From Thermoplasmata archaeon (GTDB taxonomy: Archaea > Thermoplasmatota > Thermoplasmata > Thermoplasmatales > Thermoplasmataceae): a stretch of 18,661 bases of DNA. Shown piece by piece: positions 1 to 8,217 of this stretch. The number at the start of each line of letters is the position of its first letter. Within the stretch, counting starts at the first letter, position 1. The stretch is taken from the NCBI GenBank assembly GCA_021802165.1, contig JAKAAU010000002.1:1-18661 (forward strand). The letters are read 5' to 3'. A program made the translations under genes and the position numbers. The notes under the pieces are model-generated. The model searched no databases and had not been told where the DNA came from. It worked only from the letters and a program-made list of their open reading frames with translations.

Positions 1-64
1 CAAAGACTTCAGCTATGCTATGACCCATTACACCTGCGCCGATTACCGCTACCTGTTTAATCAT
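1..64 (-). CDS. 3-hydroxyacyl-CoA dehydrogenase, N-terminal fragment
   Basis: Only the first 21 codons are in the window; the gene runs off the left edge. The visible peptide starts Met-Ile-Lys-Gln and then reads VAVIGAGVMGHSIAEVF, a beta strand followed by a GxGxxG dinucleotide-binding loop. This is the usual start of the NAD-binding domain of 3-hydroxyacyl-CoA dehydrogenases, which oxidise 3-hydroxyacyl-CoA to 3-ketoacyl-CoA. It is divergent from an acyl-CoA ligase/thiolase/acyl-CoA dehydrogenase operon, which supports a beta-oxidation role. A TATA-like TTTAAAGTTA (minus strand, 81-90) lies about 22 bases before the ATG, suggesting a leaderless transcript. Related 3-hydroxybutyryl-CoA or 3-hydroxyisobutyrate dehydrogenases cannot be excluded from so short a piece. 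Confidence 0.75.
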   Translation of the reverse strand, partial: MIKQVAVIGAGVMGHSIAEVF

Positions 65-274
65 GCTGATATATATTTTTTAACTTTAAATCCTTTTTCA
101 TTCAGAAATTATGTTTTGTAAAACACCATGTATAAACTTAAAAAAATACTTAATAACATAGCGGGAACAGGTTATTAAATAAAATTCAATATTTATAAAT
201 ATCCGGTTTTTCTACGCAGGACAATGTTAACGTTGTAATGATAAAGCTTATAAAACAATAAATTATCATAACCT
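65..274. promoter_or_regulatory. Divergent promoter/operator region of the beta-oxidation genes
   Basis: This 210-base spacer separates the left-pointing hydroxyacyl-CoA dehydrogenase from the right-pointing acyl-CoA ligase operon. It contains an inverted repeat TTAATAAC (150-157) / GTTATTAA (171-178) with a 13-base spacer, and a perfect 14-base palindrome ATATTTATAAATAT at 189-202. Both lie between the two presumed promoters, where a regulator could control both directions. AT-only palindromes arise easily in this base composition, so binding is an inference. Confidence 0.5.
247..255 (+). promoter_or_regulatory. TATA box for the acyl-CoA ligase operon
   Basis: CTTATAAAA is centred about 24 bases before the ATG at 275. 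That spacing matches archaeal TATA-box-to-start-site distance and predicts transcription starting at or next to the start codon. No Shine-Dalgarno sequence precedes the ATG, consistent with a leaderless first gene. Confidence 0.6.
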
Positions 275-1852
275 ATGGCTGATTTTAAGTTAACGATAAA
301 TAATCTTCTTGATAGTGCAGTTCGGGCAAATGGAGACCAGAAAATTATCTATAAGGATTTGCAGTTAACATATAATTCATTTTACAAAAACGTCAAAAAT
401 TTTGCAGCCAATCTTGTAAAGATAGGCGTTAAACCCGGTGATAGGATAGCAGTAATTGATTACGACACTATAAATTACATGTATTGCTATTACTCTATTC
501 CAATGATTGGCGCAGTGATACATATGGTAAACATCAGATATCCTCCAGAAATACTGTATTATACCATAAAAAATTCAGAGGATACCTATATTGTAGTTAA
601 TTCAGATTTTATGCCACTGTTAATGCAATTTAAAAATATGTTTGAATTCATAAAGGGTTTTATTGTTTACTCCGAGCACGGGCATGAAAATTATCAGCTC
701 GACAATGTATATTATGCCGATGACCTTTTAAAAGACACAGATTATAATATCACACCTCCGGATGAGAATGACATGGCTACACTATTTTATACATCAGGAA
801 CCACCGGGCTGCCGAAGGGAGTGTATTACAACCACAGGCAGCTTGTGCTTCACAGCATGGCTACTGCAGAAGGCCTATCAGATGATCCAATATTGCTTAA
901 TAAAACATCTATTCTTCTTCCCCTTGTTCCAATGTTCCATGTACATGCATGGGGCATGCCATACTTCGCCATAATGAAAGGATTGAAATATGTGCTTCCC
1001 GGAAAATACGAATGGGACAGGATAGTGGAAACAATGGAAAAGGAGCATGTTACCAATTCCGCAATGGTTCCATCGATACTGTATCTGCTCCTGCAGGCAA
1101 AGAGGGGGCCGGAAGTGCTCGGCAAACTAAAGCTAAAATCAGTTATCGGTGGCGCAGCACTGAATGAAGGCTTAGCCAGATCTGCCGAGTCTATAGGCAT
1201 GTCCCTTGTAACAGGATATGGGATGTCTGAAACCTGCCCTATCCTCACACTGGCCAGTTATACCAATGATATACTGCCCTTAAGCGAGGAAATAAAGGAA
1301 AAATACCGCAGAAAAACCGGTGTACCTGTTCCTATGGTCAACCTGCGTGTTGTTTACCAGGGAAAAGATGTAGCAAAAGACGATACGGAAATAGGAGAAA
1401 TAATAGTACAGGCACCATGGTTGACAGCAGGTTACCTGAAAGACCCGGAGAAAACTGCAAAGCTATGGATCGACGGATGGCTGCATACAGGCGACCTGGC
1501 AACAATGGATAAATACGGATATATAAAAATTGTTGATAGGGAAAGCGATGCTGTAAAATCCGGTGGTGAATTTATCCCGTCAATGGTTCTTGAGGACCTC
1601 ATAAGCACCGTTCCCGGAGTAGGAGAGGTTGCCGTAACCAAAAAATCCGATGAAAAGTGGGGTGAGAGGCCAGTAGCTTTTATAAAAGGAACAGCAACCG
1701 TAGAAGCCATAAAAGAACACATGCAGCAATTTGTGGACACAGGGAGAATAGCCAAGTTCTGGCTTCCGGATGACTATATATTTGTGGATGACTTTGAAAA
1801 GACAGGAACAGGAAAAATAAATAAGGTTGTACTTAGAAAAAAATTGGAGTGA
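275..1852 (+). CDS. AMP-forming fatty-acyl-CoA ligase (acyl-CoA synthetase)
   Basis: This 525-residue adenylate-forming enzyme would activate a carboxylic acid with ATP and CoA to acyl-CoA, the entry step of beta-oxidation. All core ANL-superfamily motifs are visible: the phosphate-binding loop YTSGTTGLPKG (172-182), the GYGMSET motif (314-320), TGD with Asp407, the hinge-region DRESDAVKSGGEF (421-433) and the C-terminal TGTGK with the catalytic Lys514. Length is normal for medium/long-chain acyl-CoA ligases. It is the first gene of a four-gene operon; the thiolase starts 6 bases after its stop. The start is supported by a TATA box 24 bases upstream. Chain-length preference cannot be read from sequence, but the neighbouring thiolase and dehydrogenases favour fatty acids over acetate. 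Confidence 0.9.
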   Translation: MADFKLTINNLLDSAVRANGDQKIIYKDLQLTYNSFYKNVKNFAANLVKIGVKPGDRIAVIDYDTINYMYCYYSIPMIGAVIHMVNIRYPPEILYYTIKNSEDTYIVVNSDFMPLLMQFKNMFEFIKGFIVYSEHGHENYQLDNVYYADDLLKDTDYNITPPDENDMATLFYTSGTTGLPKGVYYNHRQLVLHSMATAEGLSDDPILLNKTSILLPLVPMFHVHAWGMPYFAIMKGLKYVLPGKYEWDRIVETMEKEHVTNSAMVPSILYLLLQAKRGPEVLGKLKLKSVIGGAALNEGLARSAESIGMSLVTGYGMSETCPILTLASYTNDILPLSEEIKEKYRRKTGVPVPMVNLRVVYQGKDVAKDDTEIGEIIVQAPWLTAGYLKDPEKTAKLWIDGWLHTGDLATMDKYGYIKIVDRESDAVKSGGEFIPSMVLEDLISTVPGVGEVAVTKKSDEKWGERPVAFIKGTATVEAIKEHMQQFVDTGRIAKFWLPDDYIFVDDFEKTGTGKINKVVLRKKLE

Positions 1853-1858
1853 GAGATA

Positions 1859-3034
1859 ATGGAAGATGTATACATAGTTGATTATAGAAGAATACCCTTT
1901 TCCAGGGCACGTCCCAGGGACCCTGAAAAAGATGTTTATAATGATTTGAGAATGGATAAGATGCTGTCTGAATTGATCAGGCATTCTGTCAGTGAAACTA
2001 AGATAAACCCGGCTGAGATCGAGGATGTTATTACCGGATGTGCTTTCCAGGCAGGAGAAAACTGGACATATGGTGGCAGGCACCCTGTACTTCTTGCAGA
2101 TCTGCCGGTCTCAGTTCCTGCAATGTCCCTTGACAGGGCATGCTCATCCTCATTGAACGCCACGGGCATAGGGGCTCTGGAAATTATGGCAGGCAAAGCA
2201 GGCATAATAATTTCGGGCGGAATGGAGCATATGACACATGTGCCACTGGGTGTAGATAACCAGTTTATAAAACCAAATATGGAATTGATGGCCAACCCGA
2301 AGTATTCAAAATTTAATATGAATGTATCATACAATATGGGATTGACCGCAGAAAAACTTGCCAAGCTAAGGAATATTTCCAGGGATGAAATGGATGAATA
2401 CTCATACAATTCACACAAAAGGGCAGCAAAGGCTTATGAAGATGGTTTCATGAAAGGCGAAATAATGCCCGTTACCGTAAATGGAAATACAATAACCTCA
2501 GATCTGGGAATTAGAAAGGATACTACACTGGAGCAGATTAAATCACTGAAGCCAGCATATTCCGAAGATGGAATAATAACTGCAGCGAATTCTTCTTCCC
2601 TGAACGACGGCGCATCCATGGTTATGTTAATGTCAGGGAAAAAATTAAAGGAATACGGGCTAAAACCCATGGCTAAGATAGTGGACTTTGCAGCAGCTGG
2701 TGTTGATCCTACAATAATGGGCGAAGGGCCTGTTCCTGCTACAAAGAAGGTACTGGAAAGAAATAACCTGAAACCGGAAGATATAGATTACTGGGAAATA
2801 AATGAGGCATTTGCTGTTGTTGTTTTAAACGCAGTACATGCATTTAACCTGGACCTTAACCGTGTGAATATTCATGGAGGGGGCATATCTATAGGCCATC
2901 CATTGGGAGCAACAGGTGCCAGGATAGCCGGTACACTGGCGAGGACACTTGAGGACAAAAAAGGAGACCTCGGAATCGCTACATTATGTGTTGGCGGTGG
3001 GCAGGGCTATTCAATGCTATTGGAGCGTGTTTAA
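1859..3034 (+). CDS. Thiolase (acetyl-CoA acyltransferase)
   Basis: A 391-residue thiolase, the usual length for the degradative/biosynthetic thiolase I/II family. The nucleophilic cysteine lies in RACSSSLNATG (Cys95), followed by INEAFAVV (residues 314-321), the GHPLGATGAR motif with His347 and the C-terminal CVGGGQG motif with Cys377. The complete Cys-His-Cys triad implies an active enzyme, unlike archaeal SCP-x-type thiolases of the mevalonate cluster, which lack this last motif. It would cleave 3-ketoacyl-CoA with CoA to acetyl-CoA and a shortened acyl-CoA. A GGAG element at the end of the preceding gene can serve as ribosome-binding site. The next gene's ATG follows its TAA with no gap, so the two are likely translationally coupled. 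Confidence 0.92.
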   Translation: MEDVYIVDYRRIPFSRARPRDPEKDVYNDLRMDKMLSELIRHSVSETKINPAEIEDVITGCAFQAGENWTYGGRHPVLLADLPVSVPAMSLDRACSSSLNATGIGALEIMAGKAGIIISGGMEHMTHVPLGVDNQFIKPNMELMANPKYSKFNMNVSYNMGLTAEKLAKLRNISRDEMDEYSYNSHKRAAKAYEDGFMKGEIMPVTVNGNTITSDLGIRKDTTLEQIKSLKPAYSEDGIITAANSSSLNDGASMVMLMSGKKLKEYGLKPMAKIVDFAAAGVDPTIMGEGPVPATKKVLERNNLKPEDIDYWEINEAFAVVVLNAVHAFNLDLNRVNIHGGGISIGHPLGATGARIAGTLARTLEDKKGDLGIATLCVGGGQGYSMLLERV

Positions 3035-4114
3035 ATGTTTGAAGAATATGATGAATACAGAAATAAAATCAGGGAATTCGCCCTGAAAGAATTTACAGAG
3101 GACGTGGCAGCAGATTATGATAGAAAGGAAGCATATCCTGATGAACTGAGAAAGAAATCACTTTCACTTGGAATAGTTGATATGCAGAACCCGGCAAAGG
3201 TAATGATCGGAATTGAGGAGCTCTGCAGGGTTGATGCCGGGCTTGGGATAGCTCTTACTACACCATATTTCGGCAGTGAAGTTATAATGCTATTCGGGAG
3301 CGATGCGCAGAAAGCCATACTTGAAGATGTTTACAAAGGAAAGTATATACTTGGTCTTGGTGTCACAGAACCATCGGGCGGAAGTGATGTGGCTGGATTG
3401 AAAACCACAGCAAAGAAACAGGGCAATAAGTATATATTGAATGGTTCAAAGATGTTCATTACAAATGGTTCAATAGCTGATTACCTGGTAGTATTGGCAA
3501 GAACTTCTGAAGATTCAAACCCCCACCATGGTTTGAGTACATTTCTTGTGAATACAAAATTGAAAGGTTTCAAGGCAAACAAACTTGTTGACAAACTGGG
3601 AGTCAGGGCTACAAATACCGCTGAGTTGCAATTTAACAATATTGAACTGAGTGAGGACGACCTTATAGGCGAGGAAGGAAAGGGTTTCTATTATATTATG
3701 ATGTTTTTCAATATAAGCAGAATTTACGTGGCAGCACAGTCACTGGGAATAGCAAGAGGTGCATTTGATAAAATTAAGTCTTACATAAAGGAGAATAACA
3801 TAAAGGACGAGGAATCAATGTTCAGGCTTTCCGATGTGGGCACAAGGATAGAAGCCACAAGGCAAATGACATACAATGCCGCTACATACCTGTTTGAATT
3901 CAAGCCAAAACCGGAATTGACCAGCATGGCAAAGGCTTATGGAAGTGAAACGGCAGTATATGCTGCAGAATCTGCCATGGAAATACTTGGCGACCACTCT
4001 GCATATGAAGATGTCCAGAGAATATTCAGAAATGCCAAAATAATGGAGATCTGGGAAGGGACAAGCGAAATAGAAAAGCTGGTAATTGCAAGGTATATAT
4101 TAAAAGGTGAATAA
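3035..4114 (+). CDS. Acyl-CoA dehydrogenase (FAD-dependent)
   Basis: A 359-residue acyl-CoA dehydrogenase that would introduce the alpha-beta double bond into acyl-CoA, passing electrons through FAD to an electron-transfer flavoprotein. The middle-domain FAD signature VTEPSGGSD is at 110-118 and FITNGS at 141-146. The C-terminal helix ends IMEIWEGTSEI, placing the catalytic base at Glu341, as in medium- and short-chain dehydrogenases. Ser occupies the alternative helix-G base position, agreeing with use of the C-terminal Glu. The start codon abuts the thiolase stop and the next gene begins two bases after this stop. The product may pair with the degenerate paralogue encoded next door. Confidence 0.92.
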   Translation: MFEEYDEYRNKIREFALKEFTEDVAADYDRKEAYPDELRKKSLSLGIVDMQNPAKVMIGIEELCRVDAGLGIALTTPYFGSEVIMLFGSDAQKAILEDVYKGKYILGLGVTEPSGGSDVAGLKTTAKKQGNKYILNGSKMFITNGSIADYLVVLARTSEDSNPHHGLSTFLVNTKLKGFKANKLVDKLGVRATNTAELQFNNIELSEDDLIGEEGKGFYYIMMFFNISRIYVAAQSLGIARGAFDKIKSYIKENNIKDEESMFRLSDVGTRIEATRQMTYNAATYLFEFKPKPELTSMAKAYGSETAVYAAESAMEILGDHSAYEDVQRIFRNAKIMEIWEGTSEIEKLVIARYILKGE

Positions 4115-4116
4115 AG

Positions 4117-5103
4117 ATGAAAGAGGAAAATAATATTCTAAAGGAAACCGTAGCAGAATTCTGTGAAAAAAATCTCGATGAAAAGAAGATCGAAAACGAA
4201 GGAATTAGCAAAGCAACAACAGAACTTCTGGCTTCCCAGGGTTTTCTTGGAGCTACAATTCCAGCAAAGTATTCCGGTTCTGAACTGGATAATACGTCAT
4301 ATGAAATTATACTTGAAGAAATATCTAAATATTCACCTTCAGTAGCAATGAAAATTTTCATTTTAAATTCACTGTATTATCCCTCTGTAAAAGGTACATC
4401 TGCTGAATCCACACTAACAGATGCAGCATCCGGAAAGCTGGATGTTGCTGTTGATGTTATAGGTAATGGAAGTGATCTGAAGGAAAATTCAGGGAAACTT
4501 TCTGGAACATTAAAAAGTATTCTCGGTACAGATGCTGAGAATATTATATTATTCAATGGAAAAACATCAATGGTTTCAGGCAAGTTTAAATCAGCCGCTC
4601 GGGATTTCATGGGATTCCGAGGAATGAAATTCGGGGATGTAACACTGGATAATAGCATAACCATTCTTGATCAGAAAAGCAGGAAGGATAAAATTATAGA
4701 GGAATCATATGGCCCATTGTCTGCAATTGCACTTGGAATGATATCCGGGGCACTTCAAAAAGCCATTGATTACACATCTGTGAGAAAAGCCTTCGGCAAC
4801 TATCTTAAGGATTTTGAACCTATTTCATTCAGGCTGTCGAGATTCAGATCCATAGAATCTGTTTTAAGAAGTGCCCTTTATGGTGGTGTAGACCCATATT
4901 ATGCATTTAATCTGGCCATGGAATCCATGGTTGAAATTGCAAGATATTCTGTCAACACACATGGTGGGTATGGATATTTCCAGGATTTTGGCGTTGAGAA
5001 GTTTTACAGGGATTCAATAGTAATGAAATCTATATTTTATGGAAATCAGGAATTGAAAAAACTTGCCGAACACGTGTATTCTGAAAAAATAAATTTTGTT
5101 TAA
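4117..5103 (+). CDS. Acyl-CoA dehydrogenase-like protein, catalytic Glu missing
   Basis: A 328-residue divergent acyl-CoA dehydrogenase paralogue. The C-terminal domain is recognisable: YTSVRKAFGNYL, then THGGYGYFQDFGVEKFYRD. However, where family members read I-Y/W-E-G-T-S-E-I this protein reads IFYGNQEL, so the catalytic Glu aligns with Tyr308. The FAD signature TEPSGGSD of the middle domain is also absent, and that region is shortened. An EE pair just before SYGPLSAIALG lies close to the alternative base position used by isovaleryl-CoA dehydrogenase, so weak activity is not ruled out. The gene starts two bases after the active dehydrogenase, with GGTGA as ribosome-binding site. A non-catalytic partner in a heteromeric enzyme is the best reading, as known for some actinobacterial steroid acyl-CoA dehydrogenases; this is an inference. 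Confidence 0.85.
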   Translation: MKEENNILKETVAEFCEKNLDEKKIENEGISKATTELLASQGFLGATIPAKYSGSELDNTSYEIILEEISKYSPSVAMKIFILNSLYYPSVKGTSAESTLTDAASGKLDVAVDVIGNGSDLKENSGKLSGTLKSILGTDAENIILFNGKTSMVSGKFKSAARDFMGFRGMKFGDVTLDNSITILDQKSRKDKIIEESYGPLSAIALGMISGALQKAIDYTSVRKAFGNYLKDFEPISFRLSRFRSIESVLRSALYGGVDPYYAFNLAMESMVEIARYSVNTHGGYGYFQDFGVEKFYRDSIVMKSIFYGNQELKKLAEHVYSEKINFV

Positions 5104-5581
5104 ATATATTATATTTTTTCATACAAGTTATTATTTTTATAGCGAATAATAAGCAATTGCCTGAAATTAAGTTCCTGATCTATTATTGAAATAATTTTTC
5201 TTTATTGCCTGCATTGTATTTAAATTAATCAGAAAATTATATGCCTGTAGGAGCAGGGGTAAAATAATCATGCCACTTTTAAAGGTTTCCCCGGGGTCCC
5301 CGGTATAAAAAGTCTATAGTATGATAGGAGCGATTGCTGATAATCACATAAGGAAGTTTTGAACTGTCCATTCCGTTTATTCCTGCTGAGATGAATTCCA
5401 TCTATATGATAATTTCCATAAATCATTATGGGAATAATTATTAGAATAACAACCTTTGGTAGATAATTAAATTAAAAAGTGTTTAAAATTATTGGAACAC
5501 ATTAGAAGCTAAAATTAGAGTATGTTTGTACAGTTCGACTATGAATACTCTATTCAACGAAGCTTCCAATGTTATATTTAC
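5104..5581. other. Gene-free spacer between two convergent operons
   Basis: No convincing gene is visible here. A T-rich run TATTTTTTC just after the dehydrogenase stop (about 5110-5120) is a plausible archaeal transcription terminator for the plus-strand operon. A GC-rich 13-base palindrome CCGGGGTCCCCGG (5291-5303) is directly followed by TATAAAAAG (5304-5312). The opposite operon ends at 5582. A 52-codon minus-strand frame (5268-5426) was considered and not accepted. Confidence 0.5.
5291..5303. repeat. GC-rich palindrome next to a TATA-like element
   Basis: CCGGGGTCCCCGG is a perfect inverted repeat with 6-base arms around one central base, striking in very AT-rich spacer DNA. TATAAAAAG follows at once on the plus strand. 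It could be a protein-binding site or part of a small-RNA promoter; nothing in the sequence decides between these. Confidence 0.4.
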
Positions 5582-6058
5582 TTAACCTGTTGTTTTACAA
5601 ACATTATTATAGATTTTATTGTATACGGCTATTTTGCTGTGGAACTCATCTATTATCTGGATATCCAGCTTCAATGCATTTACATAGGCTGTCCCGAAGA
5701 AGAATAGCGTGTGCCTTGTATTGTTGTGGATTAATCCATCCAGATAGGACAGAGATATATTTGTTGCATTGTGGATTACCTGTGCCTGGATAAGTGCGCT
5801 TGCCACAGTAATATCAGGGTCAACTCCAGAGGCTGAATTATTCCTCACATTGAACAGGTACTGTGAGTTATTAGTGGATTGCCCTATTAGATATGAGCCC
5901 ACAGTTGTATTGTCTAATTTAGCTAATTCACCGTTTGCCTGGTATGGGAAAACACCCTGACCTATCCCGGTGACAACAGCGGGATATAGTAAACCGCAAA
6001 TCAGGACAAGGATAACTGCCATGCGCAGGCTGCTTGAAATCATTTTTTTTGTTTTCAT
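5582..6058 (-). CDS. kdpC: Potassium-transporting ATPase subunit C (KdpC)
   Basis: KdpC stabilises the KdpFABC potassium pump at the membrane. This 158-residue protein has one N-terminal membrane segment (about 12-31) followed by the family signature GIGQGVFPYQANGEL and then SGVDPDITVASALIQAQVI, matching the SGLDPHIS-type motif of known KdpC. It is somewhat shorter than the roughly 190 residues of bacterial KdpC, with a compact C-terminus. Its ATG overlaps the kdpB stop by four bases (6055-6058), and a full Shine-Dalgarno GGAGGTG sits just upstream, so translation is coupled to kdpB. It is the last gene of the operon. Confidence 0.93.
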   Translation of the reverse strand: MKTKKMISSSLRMAVILVLICGLLYPAVVTGIGQGVFPYQANGELAKLDNTTVGSYLIGQSTNNSQYLFNVRNNSASGVDPDITVASALIQAQVIHNATNISLSYLDGLIHNNTRHTLFFFGTAYVNALKLDIQIIDEFHSKIAVYNKIYNNVCKTTG

Positions 6059-8217
6059 ATTACACCTCCTAGAAATACCAGAACTATCGCAATAAGTTTT
6101 ATACCTGCAAAGGGCAACAAAACTCCTCCCCCACCATATATGACCAGATTTTTAAGGAATAGCTTCAGTGTACTCTGTGGTTTGAATGTGGTTCCCCTGA
6201 GTGCCAGTGGTATCAGTGCCGGGATAACTGCAGCATTGAAAATCAAAGCAGAAAGCACTGCAATATGTGGTGAAAGGCCAAGGATATTCAAAGCTCCAAG
6301 AGCCGGGATGCTGGCAAACATTATAGGCACTATTGCGAAGTATTTGGCCACATCATTTGTTATGCTGAATGTTGTAATGGTACCCCTAGTCATCAGGAGC
6401 TGTTTTCCAAGCATCACCACATCGATTATCTTCGAAGGGTTTGATTCAAGGTCAACCATATTTGCAGCATCCTTTGCAGCAAGCGTACCTGATGCCATTG
6501 CAAGGCCCACATCCGCAGCTGCAAGGGCAGGAGCATCATTTGTACCATCTCCTATCATTGCCACAATCCTGTTCTCAGCCTGTTCATCCTTTACTTTCTG
6601 ATACTTTGTCTCGGGCTTTGCCTGGGCAACATAATCCTCAATTCCCACCTCGCCGGCAATATTTTTTGCGGTAAGTGGATGGTCTCCAGTGATCATTACC
6701 GGCCTGATGCCCATAGTTTTGAGCCCTAGTATTTTTTCTTTGATTCCCCGTTTAATCACATCCTTGAAATATATAATCCCTAGGATATCTCCATCCATTG
6801 ATACTGAAATGGGGGTACCTCCTTCTGATGTTATCCTGGTTACCACATCATCATATCCATCAGGGCATATTTTTGCGGATTCCTTGATCGATTCTGGAGC
6901 ACCTTTCTGTATTGTTGTTTCCTGTGTCATGGGTGTCTGTAGCTCGAATTTTCTCCGGAATCTGTGCCTTTGCAGTATATCCCTCCCTCCTTTAAGCAGG
7001 GTAAAATCATCCGCATCGGTAAGTGTTATCCCGCTCTTTCTTGTAACTGCGCTGAATTCTTCCTGTACTCCTTCTCTCAGGGCATCATATTCCCTCGGAA
7101 CGAATTTCTTCTTATATGCGAGTTCCAGGATGCTCTTTCCTTCCGGGGTATCATCGTTCCAGGACGATAGGAATGCGGCTTCAGCTAATTCCCTTTCTGT
7201 GTGGGTGCCTAGTGGAATAAATTCATAGGCTAGCCTGTTTCCAACAGTTATGGTACCCGTTTTATCAAGAAGTATCGTGTCTGTGTCTCCTGCAGTTTCT
7301 ATAGCTTTGCCTGATTTTGCTATAATATTGTTCTTTGACATCCGGGTTATTCCTGAAATTCCTATTGCAGGAAGCAGTGCCCCTATGGTTGTAGGCAGAA
7401 GGCAAACATACAGGGCGATAAGCACAGAAAGATCGGCTCCAAGGTTAAGCAAAAGGGAGAATGCAATTAGAGATATAAGAATGATAGTAAATACGCCGGT
7501 TAACCCGATAAGCAATATGGAAAGCGCAAGTTCGTTGGGTGTTTTAGGCCTTTCTGAAGATTCCACCATCTTCACAAGCTTGCTGATATATGTTTCATCC
7601 GGGTTAACGTTAACAATGGCAACAATGGAATCACTTATTACCGTAGAGCCGCCTATAACTGTATCGCCCTTAGATTTTTTCACTCCAGCAGATTCCCCTG
7701 TGAGGAGTGATTCATCAACCATAGCGATCCCCTCTGTAACTTCAGCATCTATCGGAACCTGGTCCCCCTTTTCAATGAGTATTACATCTCCTTTCCTGAG
7801 TTCTGATGATTTTACAGATTCAATAGTTCTTCCACTGCCTTCATCTTCCTTTATTCTCTTTGCTATTCCTTCCTTCTCGAGCTTTTTCAGGCTGGCAGTA
7901 GTTACCCTGGATCTGGCTTCGGCAAAGGAATCAGATACTGTACTGAACCATACTGTAATAAGAAGAATCGCCGCAACATCTGCATAGAACATTCTGCTGC
8001 TCTGATGTGCCAGATGGGGAAATGCCCCGGGAACTATTGCCATAAGGAGAACGACAAAGAATGACAATTCAACCACGAACATAACAGGATTTCCTATAAG
8101 CCGGGCAGGGTTCATCCTCAGGATCGAATCCTTTATAATAAATGCCCAGCTGATATGTCCTTCAGGGTTTCCTGATTCCTTTTTACCTTCAAAGTTTTTA
8201 TTTTTATTAAAGAGCAT
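6055..8217 (-). CDS. kdpB: Potassium-transporting P-type ATPase, catalytic subunit B (KdpB)
   Basis: KdpB hydrolyses ATP to drive K+ uptake through KdpA. The 720-residue protein carries the actuator-domain TGES (173-176), the phosphorylated Asp318 in DKTGT, the nucleotide-binding KGAPE (438-442) and the hinge GDGTNDAPAL (556-565). The TGES serine, site of inhibitory phosphorylation in Escherichia coli KdpB, is conserved. Membrane helices flank these domains (about 44-62, 79-96, 233-259, 263-285, and several after 615). It is about 40 residues longer than the E. coli protein; the extra length appears to lie mostly in the N-terminal tail and the nucleotide-binding domain. The start overlaps the kdpA end by 11 bases (8207-8217) and is preceded by GGAGGGG. 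Confidence 0.97.
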   Translation of the reverse strand: MLFNKNKNFEGKKESGNPEGHISWAFIIKDSILRMNPARLIGNPVMFVVELSFFVVLLMAIVPGAFPHLAHQSSRMFYADVAAILLITVWFSTVSDSFAEARSRVTTASLKKLEKEGIAKRIKEDEGSGRTIESVKSSELRKGDVILIEKGDQVPIDAEVTEGIAMVDESLLTGESAGVKKSKGDTVIGGSTVISDSIVAIVNVNPDETYISKLVKMVESSERPKTPNELALSILLIGLTGVFTIILISLIAFSLLLNLGADLSVLIALYVCLLPTTIGALLPAIGISGITRMSKNNIIAKSGKAIETAGDTDTILLDKTGTITVGNRLAYEFIPLGTHTERELAEAAFLSSWNDDTPEGKSILELAYKKKFVPREYDALREGVQEEFSAVTRKSGITLTDADDFTLLKGGRDILQRHRFRRKFELQTPMTQETTIQKGAPESIKESAKICPDGYDDVVTRITSEGGTPISVSMDGDILGIIYFKDVIKRGIKEKILGLKTMGIRPVMITGDHPLTAKNIAGEVGIEDYVAQAKPETKYQKVKDEQAENRIVAMIGDGTNDAPALAAADVGLAMASGTLAAKDAANMVDLESNPSKIIDVVMLGKQLLMTRGTITTFSITNDVAKYFAIVPIMFASIPALGALNILGLSPHIAVLSALIFNAAVIPALIPLALRGTTFKPQSTLKLFLKNLVIYGGGGVLLPFAGIKLIAIVLVFLGGVI

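Noticed and set aside
850..1248. A 132-codon minus-strand frame inside the acyl-CoA ligase gene
   Set aside because: It overlaps strongly conserved ligase motifs on the plus strand and has no recognisable features.
5311..5400. Possible C/D-box small RNA (ATGATAG as box C, CTGA as boxes D' and D)
   Set aside because: Box C is imperfect, no convincing C' box is present and the spacing between boxes does not fit archaeal C/D guides.
5268..5426. A 52-codon minus-strand frame in the spacer, starting MIYGNYHIDGIHLSRNK
   Set aside because: No ribosome-binding site or TATA box at a useful distance, composition not clearly protein-like, and it spans the GC-rich palindrome; a chance frame is more likely.
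7250..7987. A 245-codon plus-strand frame opposite kdpB
   Set aside because: It lies wholly inside kdpB, which has all P-type ATPase motifs on the other strand; the frame is an antisense shadow.
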